From Pyrus communis (taxonomy: Eukaryota; Streptophyta; Magnoliopsida; Rosales; Rosaceae): a stretch of DNA of 64,000 nucleotides. The notes below the pieces were generated by a model that was not told where the DNA came from, did not search any database, and worked only from the letters and a program-made list of their open reading frames with translations. The position numbers were made by a program, and so were the translations under genes. Below are positions 1-10,366 of this stretch, piece after piece; the first letter of the stretch is position 1, and each line of letters starts with the position of its first letter. Where the stretch lies: the NCBI RefSeq assembly GCF_963583255.1, contig NC_084806.1, forward strand, positions 18,952,317-19,016,316. The letters run 5' to 3'.

Positions 1-405
1 ATGAACTTTTTGGGGTTTCGTTTCTTGGGTTTTTCTGAAACAACTTTCAACATTTTTCCCATCAAATTTTAATTCCTTTGCTCCAATTTTGCAACTCCAG
101 AAAAAAAAAAACCCGTTTCTCAGGTGTTCTTTCTTTTTTAATCACACAAAAACTGCTTGGCCTTTTCCCACTTTTCATTTCAAAAAAAAAAAAAAAAAAA
201 ACCATTTCTTCTACTTTTAGGGTTTAGGGTTTTGTACCTTTTCAAGTTCCTCTCTGTCCTTTTAAAGCAAGGATTTTAGCAACTTGAATTTCAACAATTC
301 CATGACTTCATCTCACCTGTTGTGTATGCTCTTCAATTCAACAGCCTGAGTTTTGTGTTTCTAAATTCTCTGTCTTCGCCTTTGGTTCCTCGGAATCATC
401 AAAAG
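1..405 (+). promoter_or_regulatory. 5' leader of the CIA2-like gene, with upstream ORFs
   Basis: Pyrimidine-rich leader with a 20-base A run near 181-200 and no recognised protein domain. Two short ATG-initiated ORFs precede the main start: one begins at base 1 (23 codons) and one runs 302-349 (15 codons, ends TGA). The second lies just 56 bases before the main ATG at 406. The transcription start cannot be placed, so whether both ORFs are in the mRNA is inference. Confidence 0.4.
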
Positions 406-3115
406 ATGTCTTCGTGTCTAAGAGGCGGCGGAAGAACCTATGCCTTCGAGCTTGACATAGTCAAATCGCCGTCCACATCAACCTTCACCTCCACCTCTTC
501 TCCGTCCTCAACTCTCTCGGAATCCAGCAACTCCGGCCTCGCAATCTCGACGAGAAAACCTCGTACCCCTCGAAAACGGCCAAACCAAACATACAACGAA
601 GCCGCCGCATTGCTCTCCACAGCGTACCCCAACATCTTCTCTTCCAAGAACTTCACAAATCCCAGAAAATTCACTAAACCCCACGACTCTTTCTTCGACC
701 AAACCCCAGAATTGCTCCTGCCCTTCAGAGTCATCGAAGCCGAAAATGCCGGGTTCTTGCTCCACCTCCCAATCCGGGAAAAACCCAGTTGCCAATTCGA
801 GCCCAAGTCCCTGAATTCGTTCGAGAAGCCGTGCCGGAGTCCCGGGGAATTCGATTCCCAGCCGAATTGCAATTCCGATTCCATGGAGTTGTGCGACGTG
901 TACAATTTTCAAGAGGAAGACTTCGATGCGGAGTCGATTCTCGACGAGGAAATTGAAGAGGGGATTGATAGCATCATGGGAAGTATGAGTGTGAACATGG
1001 ACTTGGAGGATGAGTCTAAAAATGGAGGTGCGCAAATGAATAATTCGAATCCGAACTGGAATTCCTGTTATGGGTACCCAATGGGGCTCGGATTTGGCGG
1101 GAAATTCGAATTCGGGTTCGGGTCGAGAAGAGGAGTGAAGCCGTTGAGGCACGTCGATAATGGGAACTGGTGGAGTTTTCCCACCGTCGATGTTCTCGAA
1201 ATCTCGCCCAGATTCAACAAATCTCAGTCGTGTTCCGCCCCGGCTCCAGCCGCGGCCACAGCCGGGAAGAAGAAGAAGAAGAAGGTGGAGAAGCTGTCGG
1301 TGTTGGAAACGAGAACCGCAGCGGAATTGCCGAAGGAGGCGAATCCGATTCCGAAGCCCCCGGCAGAGGAGGAGCCCGGGCTGATGCTAAAACTGGACTA
1401 CGACGACGTTTTGAATGCTTGGTCGGACAAAGCGTCGCCGTTTTCGGAGGAAATGCCGGGATCTGATGCAGCGGCGGGTAATGATGTCTCTGTACGTTTC
1501 TCATCTCCTGCCAGGGAATCGAATACCGGGAAAACTTAAACGTGTTCAAAGTCCGGAGCTTGAAAAATAAAATATAAAAAAAAAATCAGTTCCCCTGTCA
1601 GTCTATTAAAGTCGGTGTGCAATTTCTTTTGGGCGTTAATTTATTTTCTGTTACCATTTTTGGTTTGATATTTTTTTGTTCATTTTTTGCCCGTTCCGTT
1701 TTTAAGTATTTGTTTTTACTTCATTTATTTTTTCTTAATGTACATGATATCGTTATTAAAAAAAATAATATCTCAACTTCATTATCTTTAAAACTTCACT
1801 TACAAAAATTTTGGGAGAACAGTTGTTAAAATTATTCTTCTGACTAATATTGTCTTACGTGATACTGTAATTGTAATGAATCGTATAATTGCATTCACTA
1901 AAAAAAATTCTGAATCCTGACTTAACAATTTTTAAGCTCAAATGACAGAGAAGTCACTTGTATTTTTGCCAATCCGATCGCTTTGCCGTAAGTGCCAAAG
2001 TATTTATTAGTCTAAAACAAAGCATAAATTTAATTTTTAATTTACAATTCATTACTTTTTTTTAATCTTTTGGGTCAAAATCAAAGTATTTTTTGTGGTT
2101 TTTCTTTTTGGACACAATCATAAATATTTATTATTTTATTGAAGGCGGTATTGGTTATTTTCTGGGTCCATAATCTATTGGGAATTCAAGAATGTACAAT
2201 AGAATGACAGAATTGTCCTTGTATTTTTGTCTATAACTTATTATTTTGTTGATCATTGGGTTTGTTTTGGGCAGGCCAGGTTAGCGCATATTGATTTATT
2301 CTCGGATGTCGGAGGACTGAGGGAGGCTAGCGTGTTGCGCTACAAGGAGAAACGTCGTACCCGCCTCTTCTCTAAAAAGATCAGATACCAAGTCAGAAAA
2401 GCCAATGCCGATCGACGACCTAGAATGAAGGTACATTTTTTCTTCTAAAACATTCTAAAACATTTTTTTTTTTTTTTTTCTCTACAAGTAATAATAATAT
2501 ATACTAATTTATCTAGACGATGTGGAAAGAGATTTGAATGTGGGTGCAAATGGTGAAGCACACTAATATAGTAAATTTAGCACCGAATTGATGAATTTGA
2601 GTCCAAAATAAACGAAAAAGAAAAATAAAGATGTCATGATTCTTACATTACAACATGTTTCTCATGATTAGTATTTATGTTTTCTTCTCTTTTTTACCCT
2701 CCCAAACCTTCTCTCCATTCTCTCATTCTTGTTAGTAAAAACTTACTTGACAAGTAACTAAAGATCAATGTACACACCATCTTATTAACAAATAGAAGTT
2801 CAATTGAGAAACAAATTAGATCGGCCAGACAGAATAACAAAAACTTATTTTGATACAAGTGAGATATTCTATTGTAATTTAATTCGAACTGCGGGGAGAA
2901 AGATTTTAACTTGTAAGAGTGCACATTCCGTTCTAAATAATATGAATATGCTCACATCTGCAACACCAAACCTCATTTTAGTTATACTTGTTCCCTATCA
3001 TAGAAAATATATTTTTGTTTCAGGGACTGATGTTGGTTTCTTTATTTTGTTTCAGGGAAGATTTGTTAGAAGGCCACATTCTAGCACAAACGTTCAAAGA
3101 CAAAAGGAAATATGA
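406..3115 (+). CDS. CIA2: CCT-domain transcription factor, CIA2/CIL-like
   Basis: Three exons: 406-1491, 2275-2430 and 3056-3115, all joined in phase 0 with GT-AG introns, giving about 433 residues, close to the size I recall for Arabidopsis CIA2. The start at 406 (MSSCLRGGG) is chosen because the family-like N-terminus begins there. Residues 1-362 are low-complexity, Ser/Pro/Glu-rich, with a basic [10 protein letters not shown] patch near residue 50 and a KKKKKK stretch. Exon 2 carries the CCT motif ([20 protein letters not shown] and onward to about residue 420) and exon 3 finishes it with GRFVRR. In Arabidopsis, CIA2 and CIL act in the nucleus and raise transcription of chloroplast import and ribosomal protein genes. 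The assignment rests on the CCT motif plus exon layout and size; CIL is the alternative paralogue. Confidence 0.85.
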
Positions 3116-4285
3116 TGATTTTCCCCTTGGATCATGGCCATAGGACACTTTCTGGCCCCCTCTCTCTCTTTCTACCCTTTTCCCTTTGTTTTGTTAATTA
3201 ATTAAGTAATTAGTTCTCCTGTTTTGTTAATTATTTTGACTTTTGTGTTTCTCACACTAGCAAAGAAGCCAAAGAGATGAAGACTAGACTAGTTACTTTT
3301 TTATGGGTAAAGAGATTTTGTTGTAGGAGGCACAAGTAGCACATAAATCAAGTTATTTTAGTTGAAATTATTTTGGGTTGTTATCTTCGATGATAGAGTT
3401 TTGTTTTTTATATGCGTATTCATATTTCTATTGAAAAGTTAGATTTGCATTCCAACTATTTTTACAAATGACTCATAATCAATCTGTATAGTTTTCATGT
3501 TGGCTTCTCAATGAAATGTTGGTTTTTATAAGTCATGTTGGCTTCTCAATGAAATGAGGAGGAGTTTCTCCTCAAGTTATGAAATTTTATGAAGTGAAGG
3601 GAAGGCCAACCTCGTTTGTTGTAATCACGTGCACTATTTTGGTTTCAATTGCCATCCTGCATTCCACTCACAATTATCTTAGCTTTTAATATTCAAAATG
3701 CACAATGGTTTGCTAATTAGAGCAAGATATATTTCTCTATCGTGTTAATCTAGCCATAAAAATACACTAACATATAATGACCTTAATTAAAAGCAAATCT
3801 ATCATTATAAAATATAGTTTTTAGGGATAAAATATAGTTCTTTGGGATAAAATAAGTAGTACAATTCATCGCTCATCAAGTGACTTAATATGTCTCAAAA
3901 TATGCAGCTACTGCCTGTTTGTTTAATTATAGAAGTTTGGTTGTGAGGTTAAGTAGCACATAATGGAGTTATTTTTGTTGTAGTTTACTTGGGTTGCTCT
4001 CTTGTATATAATGGTTTCGGTTTTCATATGTGTATAATCTTTGTTTTGGAAAACTAGATCTCGAACCTTCACATTTCAACTGTTTTACATACCTCTTGTA
4101 GTGAATCCTAATATGTTTACTAACAAACTCGTAAGTAAGTGGTATCTCTCATTCAATTTTGAAAACAATCGTGAAAGTTTGAATTGTCTTTCTCTACTCT
4201 AGGTGTTCAAGGCCCAATATGAGGTGGATTATAGTGTAAGACAGCTAGGTGCACTCTCTACACTGTTTGGTTTATCATAAAAATT
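3116..4285. other. intergenic, with degenerate direct duplication
   Basis: No gene is seen. The start is the 3' UTR of the upstream gene. Two stretches, about 3325-3470 and 3945-4095, are clearly related (shared pattern AGTAGCACATAA, GGGTTG, TATATG, then a TTT-rich tail), pointing to an old duplication. A 22-base word containing GTTGGCTTCTCAATGAAATG also occurs twice, near 3500 and 3535. Confidence 0.5.
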
Positions 4286-4377
4286 CATGTTCCCTATGTT
4301 TTGTTTTTTTTTTTTTTGAACAAATGATAATATCTACACTAAGAGGTGGAGAAGTAGGCTAAGTCTCACACTGGGCT

Positions 4378-4671
4378 TGTAAGACCCCACATCTCCCAGG
4401 GGAGTGGATCCTCTATGCCTTATATGTATATTCCCATCTTTACCTAGCACGAGGCCTTTTGGGAACTTATTGGCTTCGGGTTCCATCGAAACTCCAAAGT
4501 TAAGCGAGTTCTAGCGAGAGCAATCCTAGGATGGGTGACCTACTGGGAAGTTCTCGTGTGAGTTCCCAAAAACAAAACTGTGAGGGTGTGGTTGTGGCCC
4601 AAAGCAGACAATATTGTGCTACAGTGGAGTCGAGCTCGGGATGTGGTGGGTGCCTGGGCGGGGATATGACA
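4378..4671 (+). repeat. Cassandra LTR 1 (5S rRNA-like block 4481-4568)
   Basis: 294 bases, TG to CA. The block 4481-4568 follows plant 5S rRNA closely (CATCGAAACTCC, AAGTTAAGCG, GGATGGGTGACC, TGGGAAGT, CTCGTGT), including the box A, intermediate element and box C positions of the 5S internal Pol III promoter. The primer site follows at 4675-4686. Confidence 0.9.
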
Positions 4672-4773
4672 ATTTGGTATCAGAGCCAATCCCTAGCTGG
4701 AAGTGTGTCGACGAGGACGTCGGGCTGGGCTGAAGTGTGCCGACGAGGACGTCGGGCCTCTAAGGGGGTGGAT

Positions 4774-4813
4774 TATAAGATCGCACATCGCCCAGGGGAG
4801 TGGATCCTCTATG

Positions 4814-4861
<48 letters not shown>

Positions 4862-5098
4862 CCATCTCTACCTAGCACAAGGTCTTTTGGGAACTCAGTG
4901 GCTTTGGGTTCCATCGAAACTCCGAAGTTAAGCAAGTTCGGGCGAGAGCATTCCCAGAATGGTGACCTACTGGGAAGTTCTCGTGTGAGTTCCCAAAAAT
5001 AAAACCGTGATGGCGTGGTTGGGGCCCAAAGCAGACAATATTGTGCTACAGTGGAGTTTAGCCCAGGATGTGGTGGGCGCCTGGGCGGGGATATGACA
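4774..5098 (+). repeat. Cassandra LTR 2 (5S rRNA-like block 4909-4994)
   Basis: 325 bases. The starting dinucleotide is TA instead of TG. It is longer than LTR 1 mainly because of a (TA)n expansion around 4818-4858. One base is missing from the 5S box C region (AATGGTGACC), while box A is kept as AAGTTAAGCA. The primer site copy follows at 5102-5113 with one change (GAGA for GAGC). Confidence 0.88.
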
Positions 5099-5200
5099 AT
5101 TTGGTATCAGAGACAATCCCTAGCTGGAAGTGTGTCGACGAGGACGTCGGGCTGGCCGGAAGTGTGCCGACGAGGACGTCAGGCCTCTAAGGGAGTGGAT

Positions 5201-5498
5201 TATAAGATCGCACATCACCCAGGGGAGTGGATCCTCTATGCCTTATATATATATATATTCCCATCTCTACCTAGCACGAGGCTTTTTGGGAACTCAGTGG
5301 CTTTGGGTTCCATCGAAACTCCGAAGTTAAGCGAGTTCGGGCGAGAGCATTCCCAGAATGGGTGATCTACTGGGAAGTTCTTGTGTGAGTTCCCATAAAC
5401 AAAACCGTGATGGCATGGTCGGGGCCCGAAACGGACAATATCGTGCTACGATGGAGTTAAGCCTAAGATGTGGTGGAGGCCCAGGCCGGGATGTGACA
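5201..5498 (+). repeat. Cassandra LTR 3 (5S rRNA-like block 5308-5395)
   Basis: 298 bases. It starts TATAAG and ends GTGACA, immediately followed by the right copy of the GGGCT duplication. The 5S-like block has box A AAGTTAAGCG and box C AATGGGTGATC. LTRs 2 and 3 share the TA start and several substitutions that LTR 1 lacks, so they look more closely related to each other. Confidence 0.88.
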
Positions 5499-5879
5499 GG
5501 GCTAGCCATAATAATGTGGTTGAAATTCGCTTTTGGCGAGAATTGAACCTAAGACTTTTCACTTTCAAGTGAAAAAGAATACCATTAGACCGTAATACTA
5601 AGTAACATGTTCCCTATGTTTCTTTATAACATTCCCTCCTATCGCTAGAATATTTTTTTCTCATTTTTTAAACATGAACTGGTTTTTGGAAAAAATTTCA
5701 AATTGTGTCTTTCCTAATTTTCAATTCCCCCATTTTTAATACAAAATTCTACAATTCCAATTTTTAATGGTCTGATCAAAACAATTTCAAGTCAGAAGCG
5801 GACCTGACTACAGATATTTTTTCATAAGTACAAGGACATTTAATTAAATCTTAAACTTTATTTTTTTGTCCCTTTATTT

Positions 5880-5962
5880 TTTTTTTCCCCTGCAACAGCA
5901 ATCAACACACTTACCAACTCCACAGTCCACTCCATTCACAGTAGCTCCATATCCACCTGGTA
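5880..5962 (+). promoter_or_regulatory. probable 5' UTR exon of the TAD2 locus
   Basis: The CDS start at 6714 is directly preceded by an acceptor (CAACAG), so an untranslated first exon must lie upstream. The best candidate is the CA-rich stretch ending at CCACCTG before GTACTC (donor about 5962). The transcription start is not resolved. Confidence 0.35.
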
Positions 5963-6310
5963 CTCTTCTTCCTTTAATTGCTTTGTCAAATTTGTTTTAT
6001 ATTTTAATTTGAATTTCTTATTCGACTGGTAAATTTCGATTTCCCCTTGAATTTTTTATTGATTGTTAGATTGTTTAAATTTCGATTGACATAATTTGTT
6101 ATTCAAATTGGGGGTTTTGCTGGGTTCCGGGGTTGTTGAGCTCAACGCCGTCATCGGGAATAAAATCGACAGACTTTACATATTTGTGTTCGAATTTTCG
6201 AGGGTAGTTTTGCATACAATCAATGCGCCTAGGGTTTCAAAGAAACAATTGTATTAAAAATAAAATGGACAAAATGCAAACAAGTGAACGAGGGATCAAC
6301 CAAAAGCTCA

Positions 6311-6483
6311 CTCAACCCTCACTTAGTACCACGGTCTAGTGGTATCCATCTGATTTGTAAGTGACAGATCTTAGGTTCGATTCTCGCAAAAGGCGAATTT
6401 GAACCACATAATTATGAGGCTAAGCTCACCCCCTAGTGTAGATAATATTGATTGTTCAAAAAAAAAAAAAAAAAAAAAAAAAA
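6311..6483 (+). mobile_element. tRNA-derived SINE, second copy
   Basis: Box A-like GGTCTAGTGGTA at 6333-6344, box B-like GGTTCGATTC at 6374-6383, and an A-tail at 6458-6483. AAAGCTCA occurs on both sides (6303-6310 and 6481-6488), a probable target duplication that may extend imperfectly. It belongs to the same family as the split minus-strand copy. It lies in the 5' UTR intron of the TAD2 locus. Confidence 0.8.
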
Positions 6484-7207
6484 GCTCAATCCATTCCATA
6501 CAAAAGGGAACCAAAATCTTTAACTTTAATTGGAAGTACTTTTGCTTCCGAAATTTCCTTAGTTGGATCGTAGTAGAACCCCAACCTCTCAAACTCATGT
6601 ATGCATTCTGGAGTATTCCTTTCCCCAAAACTAAGTTGATTATGTAATTATAGTATTTCGTTTATTTTTAAATTGCTTTTAAGATTTGTCTCATCTTCCT
6701 CATTTTACAACAGATGGCATCTCTTGGAGAAGAGTTCCTTGACCATACCCTTGAATTTATGCGTCTTGCTATAGAATAGGTACTGTTGAGGCTGTAATTT
6801 TAAGTTTTGGATAGTAATCGGCGGACTAAATATAATATAGTAGGGTTGACCTGGTGTTTTTGTTTACCAGTGCCTATTAGTGTTGTTCTGGTTCCCATCT
6901 TTTAACAAAAATATGTGTTGCTGTTGATGGAAACGCTTTGTATCATTTGAATTCAATTGATGTGCATGCCGTTACTTTATTCCTTTTATGGTTATTTTTG
7001 GGGTGATTAATTTTTTCTATGCTTTATGGTATTTAACTTTTATATTTGGTTATGCTTTCGTATTTGCAGGCAAATGAGGCTTTGGATAACCTCGAAGTTC
7101 CTGTTGGGTAAGATTTCCGATAATTGCATGAACTCTATTTGTCATGCTTTTAAGAGTCTTTATACCCTTGAGCTTTGTACTCACATGTTTTCCCCCTTTG
7201 ATCACAT

Positions 7208-7630
7208 TGTTGTTATCTCGACTCTCTTTTCGATCTTGTCCTTTGAGGTATCCGACAATAGACTGAACTTAGCAAATAAAGTCTACAATACTTTTGGAAA
7301 CCCTAGAACTAAGCCTTCTCTTCTTTTGGCTGCCTCTCTTTTTTCTCCTAGCTTTTCAGCCCTTGTCGCATCCCATGTATAAGTGTAGAGTGCAGTTTAC
7401 ACTCCTGTAATCTGATTAGGTCTCCTAATCTATTTGCGATAGGAAAGCACACTTGCATTCTTATTCCGCTTTTGCTTTTAAGATTCCTAATCTAATTGCA
7501 CATGACAACTTAATTCTCTCGTAATCCTTGTAGGACAAAAACTCTTTTAGGGTGCAATTTTCCTTAGCATTCATAATACAGTCCTAAACAAAATAGTACT
7601 ATAAAAATATCTTTGAACCTTCTTTTAGCA
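7208..7630 (-). repeat. 3' LTR of the intronic Copia-like element
   Basis: 423 bases, matching the other LTR along most of its length (shared AGCAAATAAAG, TCTGATTAGGTCTCCTAATCT, GGAAAGCACACTTGCATTC). It lacks about 100 bases present in the partner, the part with ACTAGTTCTACCGAAC, consistent with an internal deletion. Confidence 0.8.
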
Positions 7631-8922
7631 GCTCTGGAAATCTTCAAGAACCTTCACCTTGGCAAACTTCTTCTTGCCTCATTGCACCTCAAGTGAGGAG
7701 GCTCCACCTTAATCAATCAACAAGATGTCAAGAAATGCTTGATTGTTTTTGCCGGCACTTTCTTTTTAAGGAAATTTGCGGCGTTGTTGTCATGCAAACC
7801 TTTTCAACCCAAATCTCCTTGGTCACCTTGAGTCTTCCTGCGTTAGTACTATACCCACTCCATAAAACACCCTAATTGTGATAATGTTGATCCCCCTATA
7901 GGACATGGCGAATCAACCCCCCATTAAAACTTTTCCGTTGTTGACCATCTTGTAGGTATCAAACCATTCTTTTACTACACACATATGGAATGTGCTTCTG
8001 GTATCCAAAATCTAACTTGTGAAAGCCTTGGAGCCTAATGTTATACAATGAAGCTCCTCATCACCCTCTTCTTCGGTGATTGCATTAGCTGAACCTGAGC
8101 TTCATTCCATCTTGGTTTTCTTCTCCTTCCAAATCTTGTTGTTCCTTTTCCATTGATCGGTAGAACCACATTCAAAGCAACCTTCCTTTTTTTTTTTCTT
8201 TTTTCTTCTTGGATTTTGACCAACCCTTATTGCTATTCTTCTCTTCCTTTGTCTTTTCCCGTCCCGTCCCCTCTCATTTCCTAAGGCATTAGGGCCTTGA
8301 GAGCTTTCAATTATGTCATTCACTTTTGCATATGACTGAAGGGGCTTGAATTACGTCTTCAAGTTGTAGGGACTTCTTTCCAAACAATAAAGTTGTTCAA
8401 AAGTGCTTGTAAGACGAGGTAGATACATTTGCAAGATGATAGTCATATCATCATCTTTGTAAGTTTCTTCGATCTTTCAAAGATTGGCTATGCAATTTTG
8501 GATCCTGCATACTTGATCTTCAACATCAACTCATTCTTCCAGTTGAAGCCCTAATAGTTCATCATTGGGAAACAGTTTATTAGACACGGTTTTTGCCCAT
8601 AGAACTTTCTCCAACTTGTCCCATGCTTTCTTAGCAATCTTCATTTCAGTGATGTTGGCTTGACTCATTTTGTGAGATGAATCTCGATGGAACTCTTGGC
8701 CTTCTTAAGAATCTTCGTCCATGTTGCTTCTGTCATAGTCGTACCAAGGAGTGCATCATCCAACTCCTACTATATCAATACGCTCTTCATCATTCTTTGC
8801 CAATTAGTGAAGTCATCCTTGCCATCAAAATGTTATAACCTAAGCCTTAAGCTTTTTAGATTTGTGGTCTCATTTCCACTGGCCATCGCAGGAACACTTT
8901 GAACCAAGCTTTTGATATCAAT

Positions 8923-9433
8923 TGTTGTTATTTTGACTCTCCTTTGGATCTTGTGATGTTTCCGACAATAGACTAAACTTAGCAAATAAAGAATAACTAG
9001 AAACACACAAGATTTATACTAGTTCTACCGAACTTTTATCTACGTCCTCTTGTGATTTCTCTAGGTAAAGAAACCACGACTTCATTGATTAATAATAGAG
9101 TATACAATACTTTTGCAAACCCTAAAACTAATGCTTTTCTTCTCTTGGTTGTCTCTTTGTTTTCTGCTAGCTTTTCAACCCTTGCCGCACTCTATCTATA
9201 AGTACATGGTGCGGTTTACATTCTTATAATCTGATTAGGTCTCCTAATCTATCTGGGATAGGAAAGCACACTTGCATTCCTATTCTGTTTCTGCTTTGAG
9301 GATTCCTAATCTAATTGTACTAGAAAACTAGTTTTCTCCTAATCCTTGTAAGACAAGAATCTGTGCACCTTAACTTTCCTAATTCAATCCTAAACAAAAT
9401 AGGACTAAGAAAAAAAGGAACCAAAACCTAACA
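8923..9433 (-). repeat. 5' LTR of the intronic Copia-like element
   Basis: 511 bases, nearly the same length as the solo LTR at 11774-12286 (513 bases, opposite orientation), which belongs to the same family. It ends at the CACAT target duplication. Confidence 0.8.
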
Positions 9434-10077
9434 CACATAATTGCTGGAAATCGGTTCGTTTACCTTGGGGTGATGCTAGGGAGACCACATCTAAACCATC
9501 TATCAGACAAGTAGGTCCACCTCTATTAGAGAGATGATTTAGCTGTGGTTTATTTTCCTTTAGCTTGTTATATATGCTTAACTTAAAAATTATTCTCATT
9601 TTGAATTTTGAAAGCAGGCTTTAAGCTTATTTAGGGCAAGAATGTAAGGGTAACACAACTTTTCACTTTATTAAGTTTCCCAAGCCGAATTAAAAAATGT
9701 AAAGTATCATACGCCCATCTCATCTTTTTATTCTTCTCATCACCTTCTTGAAGTTGGATACAACATGCGCTCAATTGCTTCTTTTGTTAAAAATCAAGGC
9801 TTATTTTGTATTAATGCATTTTTCTAATCTATAAATTTGATTGAACAACTGTGTGATTGTTGAAGATGGGAAGGTCATAGCCTCGGGAAGAAATCGAACT
9901 AATGAGACACGAAATGTAAGTTTACCATTGGTTCTGAAGATGAAGAAGCAATTGTTCCTGTTTATCTGGATATTTGTTTCTGAGAATTCTTTTCATTTAG
10001 TGAAAATCCCAACACCTTGTCATGTTTCTAGTTTTCTCATAAAAATATTTTTCACATTTCAATTGTGTATCTCATAG

Positions 10078-10366
10078 GGTATGTTTGGGTGAGGGACCTC
10101 AAAATTCTAAGGCATTTAAGCAAGATAAAGAAGAAATGGATCACAAAAAAGTTAGATAGGAAGAAGTAGAAAATGCACCACATATGCATTGCAATGTGAG
10201 AGGAATTTCTAAATGATTTCTTTCAGGTAGTCATTTGCAAATCCCTTTTACATGCCTTTTGTAATGCTCATGTGGTGCATTTGTAATCCCTCTCATTTAG
10301 CTTTTTGTGATCCATCTCTTCATCATTGGATCCCTGAAATTTGAAAGTTCCTCACCCAAACATACC
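10078..10366. mobile_element. foldback MITE
   Basis: Terminal inverted repeats GGTATGTTTGGGTGAGG (10078-10094) and the complementary CCTCACCCAAACATACC (about 10350-10366). Complementarity continues inward (ATGGATCACAAAAA against TTTTTGTGATCCATC), so much of the 289 bases could fold on itself. No coding capacity, and I could not settle a target duplication. It lies in an intron of the TAD2 locus. Confidence 0.7.

Larger units (their letters stand above)
4378..5498 (+). mobile_element. Cassandra TRIM retrotransposon with three LTRs
   Basis: Layout is LTR, internal, LTR, internal, LTR. LTRs start TG/TA-TAAGA and end GACA. Each is followed by TTTGGTATCAGAG, matching the initiator-tRNA-Met primer site, and each internal segment of about 102 bases ends in a purine tract (AAGGGGGTGGA or AAGGGAGTGGA). 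Every LTR contains a 5S rRNA-like block, the hallmark of Cassandra. A 5-base target duplication GGGCT flanks the whole array (4373-4377 and 5499-5503), so the three-LTR form is one insertion later expanded by unequal recombination, or inserted as such. There is no coding capacity, as expected for a terminal-repeat retrotransposon in miniature, which depends on other elements for its enzymes. Confidence 0.92.
4286..5621 (-). mobile_element. tRNA-derived SINE, split by a Cassandra insertion
   Basis: A minus-strand SINE occupies 4302-4377 and 5504-5605; the middle is a later Cassandra element. Read on the minus strand it starts TTACTTAGTATTACGG, has a box A-like GGTCTAATGGTA (5580-5591), a box B-like GGTTCAATTC (5540-5549), and ends in an A-tail (T run at 4305-4317). 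Both ends are bounded by a perfect 16-base target duplication, CATGTTCCCTATGTTT, at 4286-4301 and 5606-5621. A second copy of the same family lies at about 6311-6483. Pol III transcription and LINE-dependent mobilisation are family knowledge. Confidence 0.85.
7208..9433 (-). mobile_element. non-autonomous Copia-like LTR retrotransposon (gag only)
   Basis: A complete element of 2,226 bases within an intron of the TAD2 locus, bounded by the target duplication CACAT (7203-7207 and 9434-9438). Both LTRs read TGTT...AACA on the minus strand. Next to the 5' LTR lies a primer site resembling the tRNA-Met type (minus strand ATTGATATCAAAAGC at 8908-8922). The internal 1.3 kb encodes only a broken UBN2-type Gag on the minus strand; recognisable pieces include KIAKKAWDKLEKVLWAKT and a decayed zinc knuckle CFECGSTDQWKRN near 8150-8180. 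No protease, integrase or RT is present, so mobilisation must have been in trans. Confidence 0.85.

Noticed and set aside
438..1549. Several long minus-strand and alternate-frame ORFs over the CIA2-like exon
   Set aside because: They are shadows of a GC-richer coding exon; no domain, and the plus-frame exon joins in phase with the CCT domain.
4481..5395. Three 5S rRNA-like segments that could be called 5S rRNA genes
   Set aside because: They lie within LTRs with Cassandra structure, are diverged and incomplete at the 5' side, and lack the usual 5S tandem spacing and terminators.
6374..6383. Box B-like GGTTCGATTC as a tRNA gene
   Set aside because: No cloverleaf could be drawn; the sequence continues into a SINE body with an A-tail.
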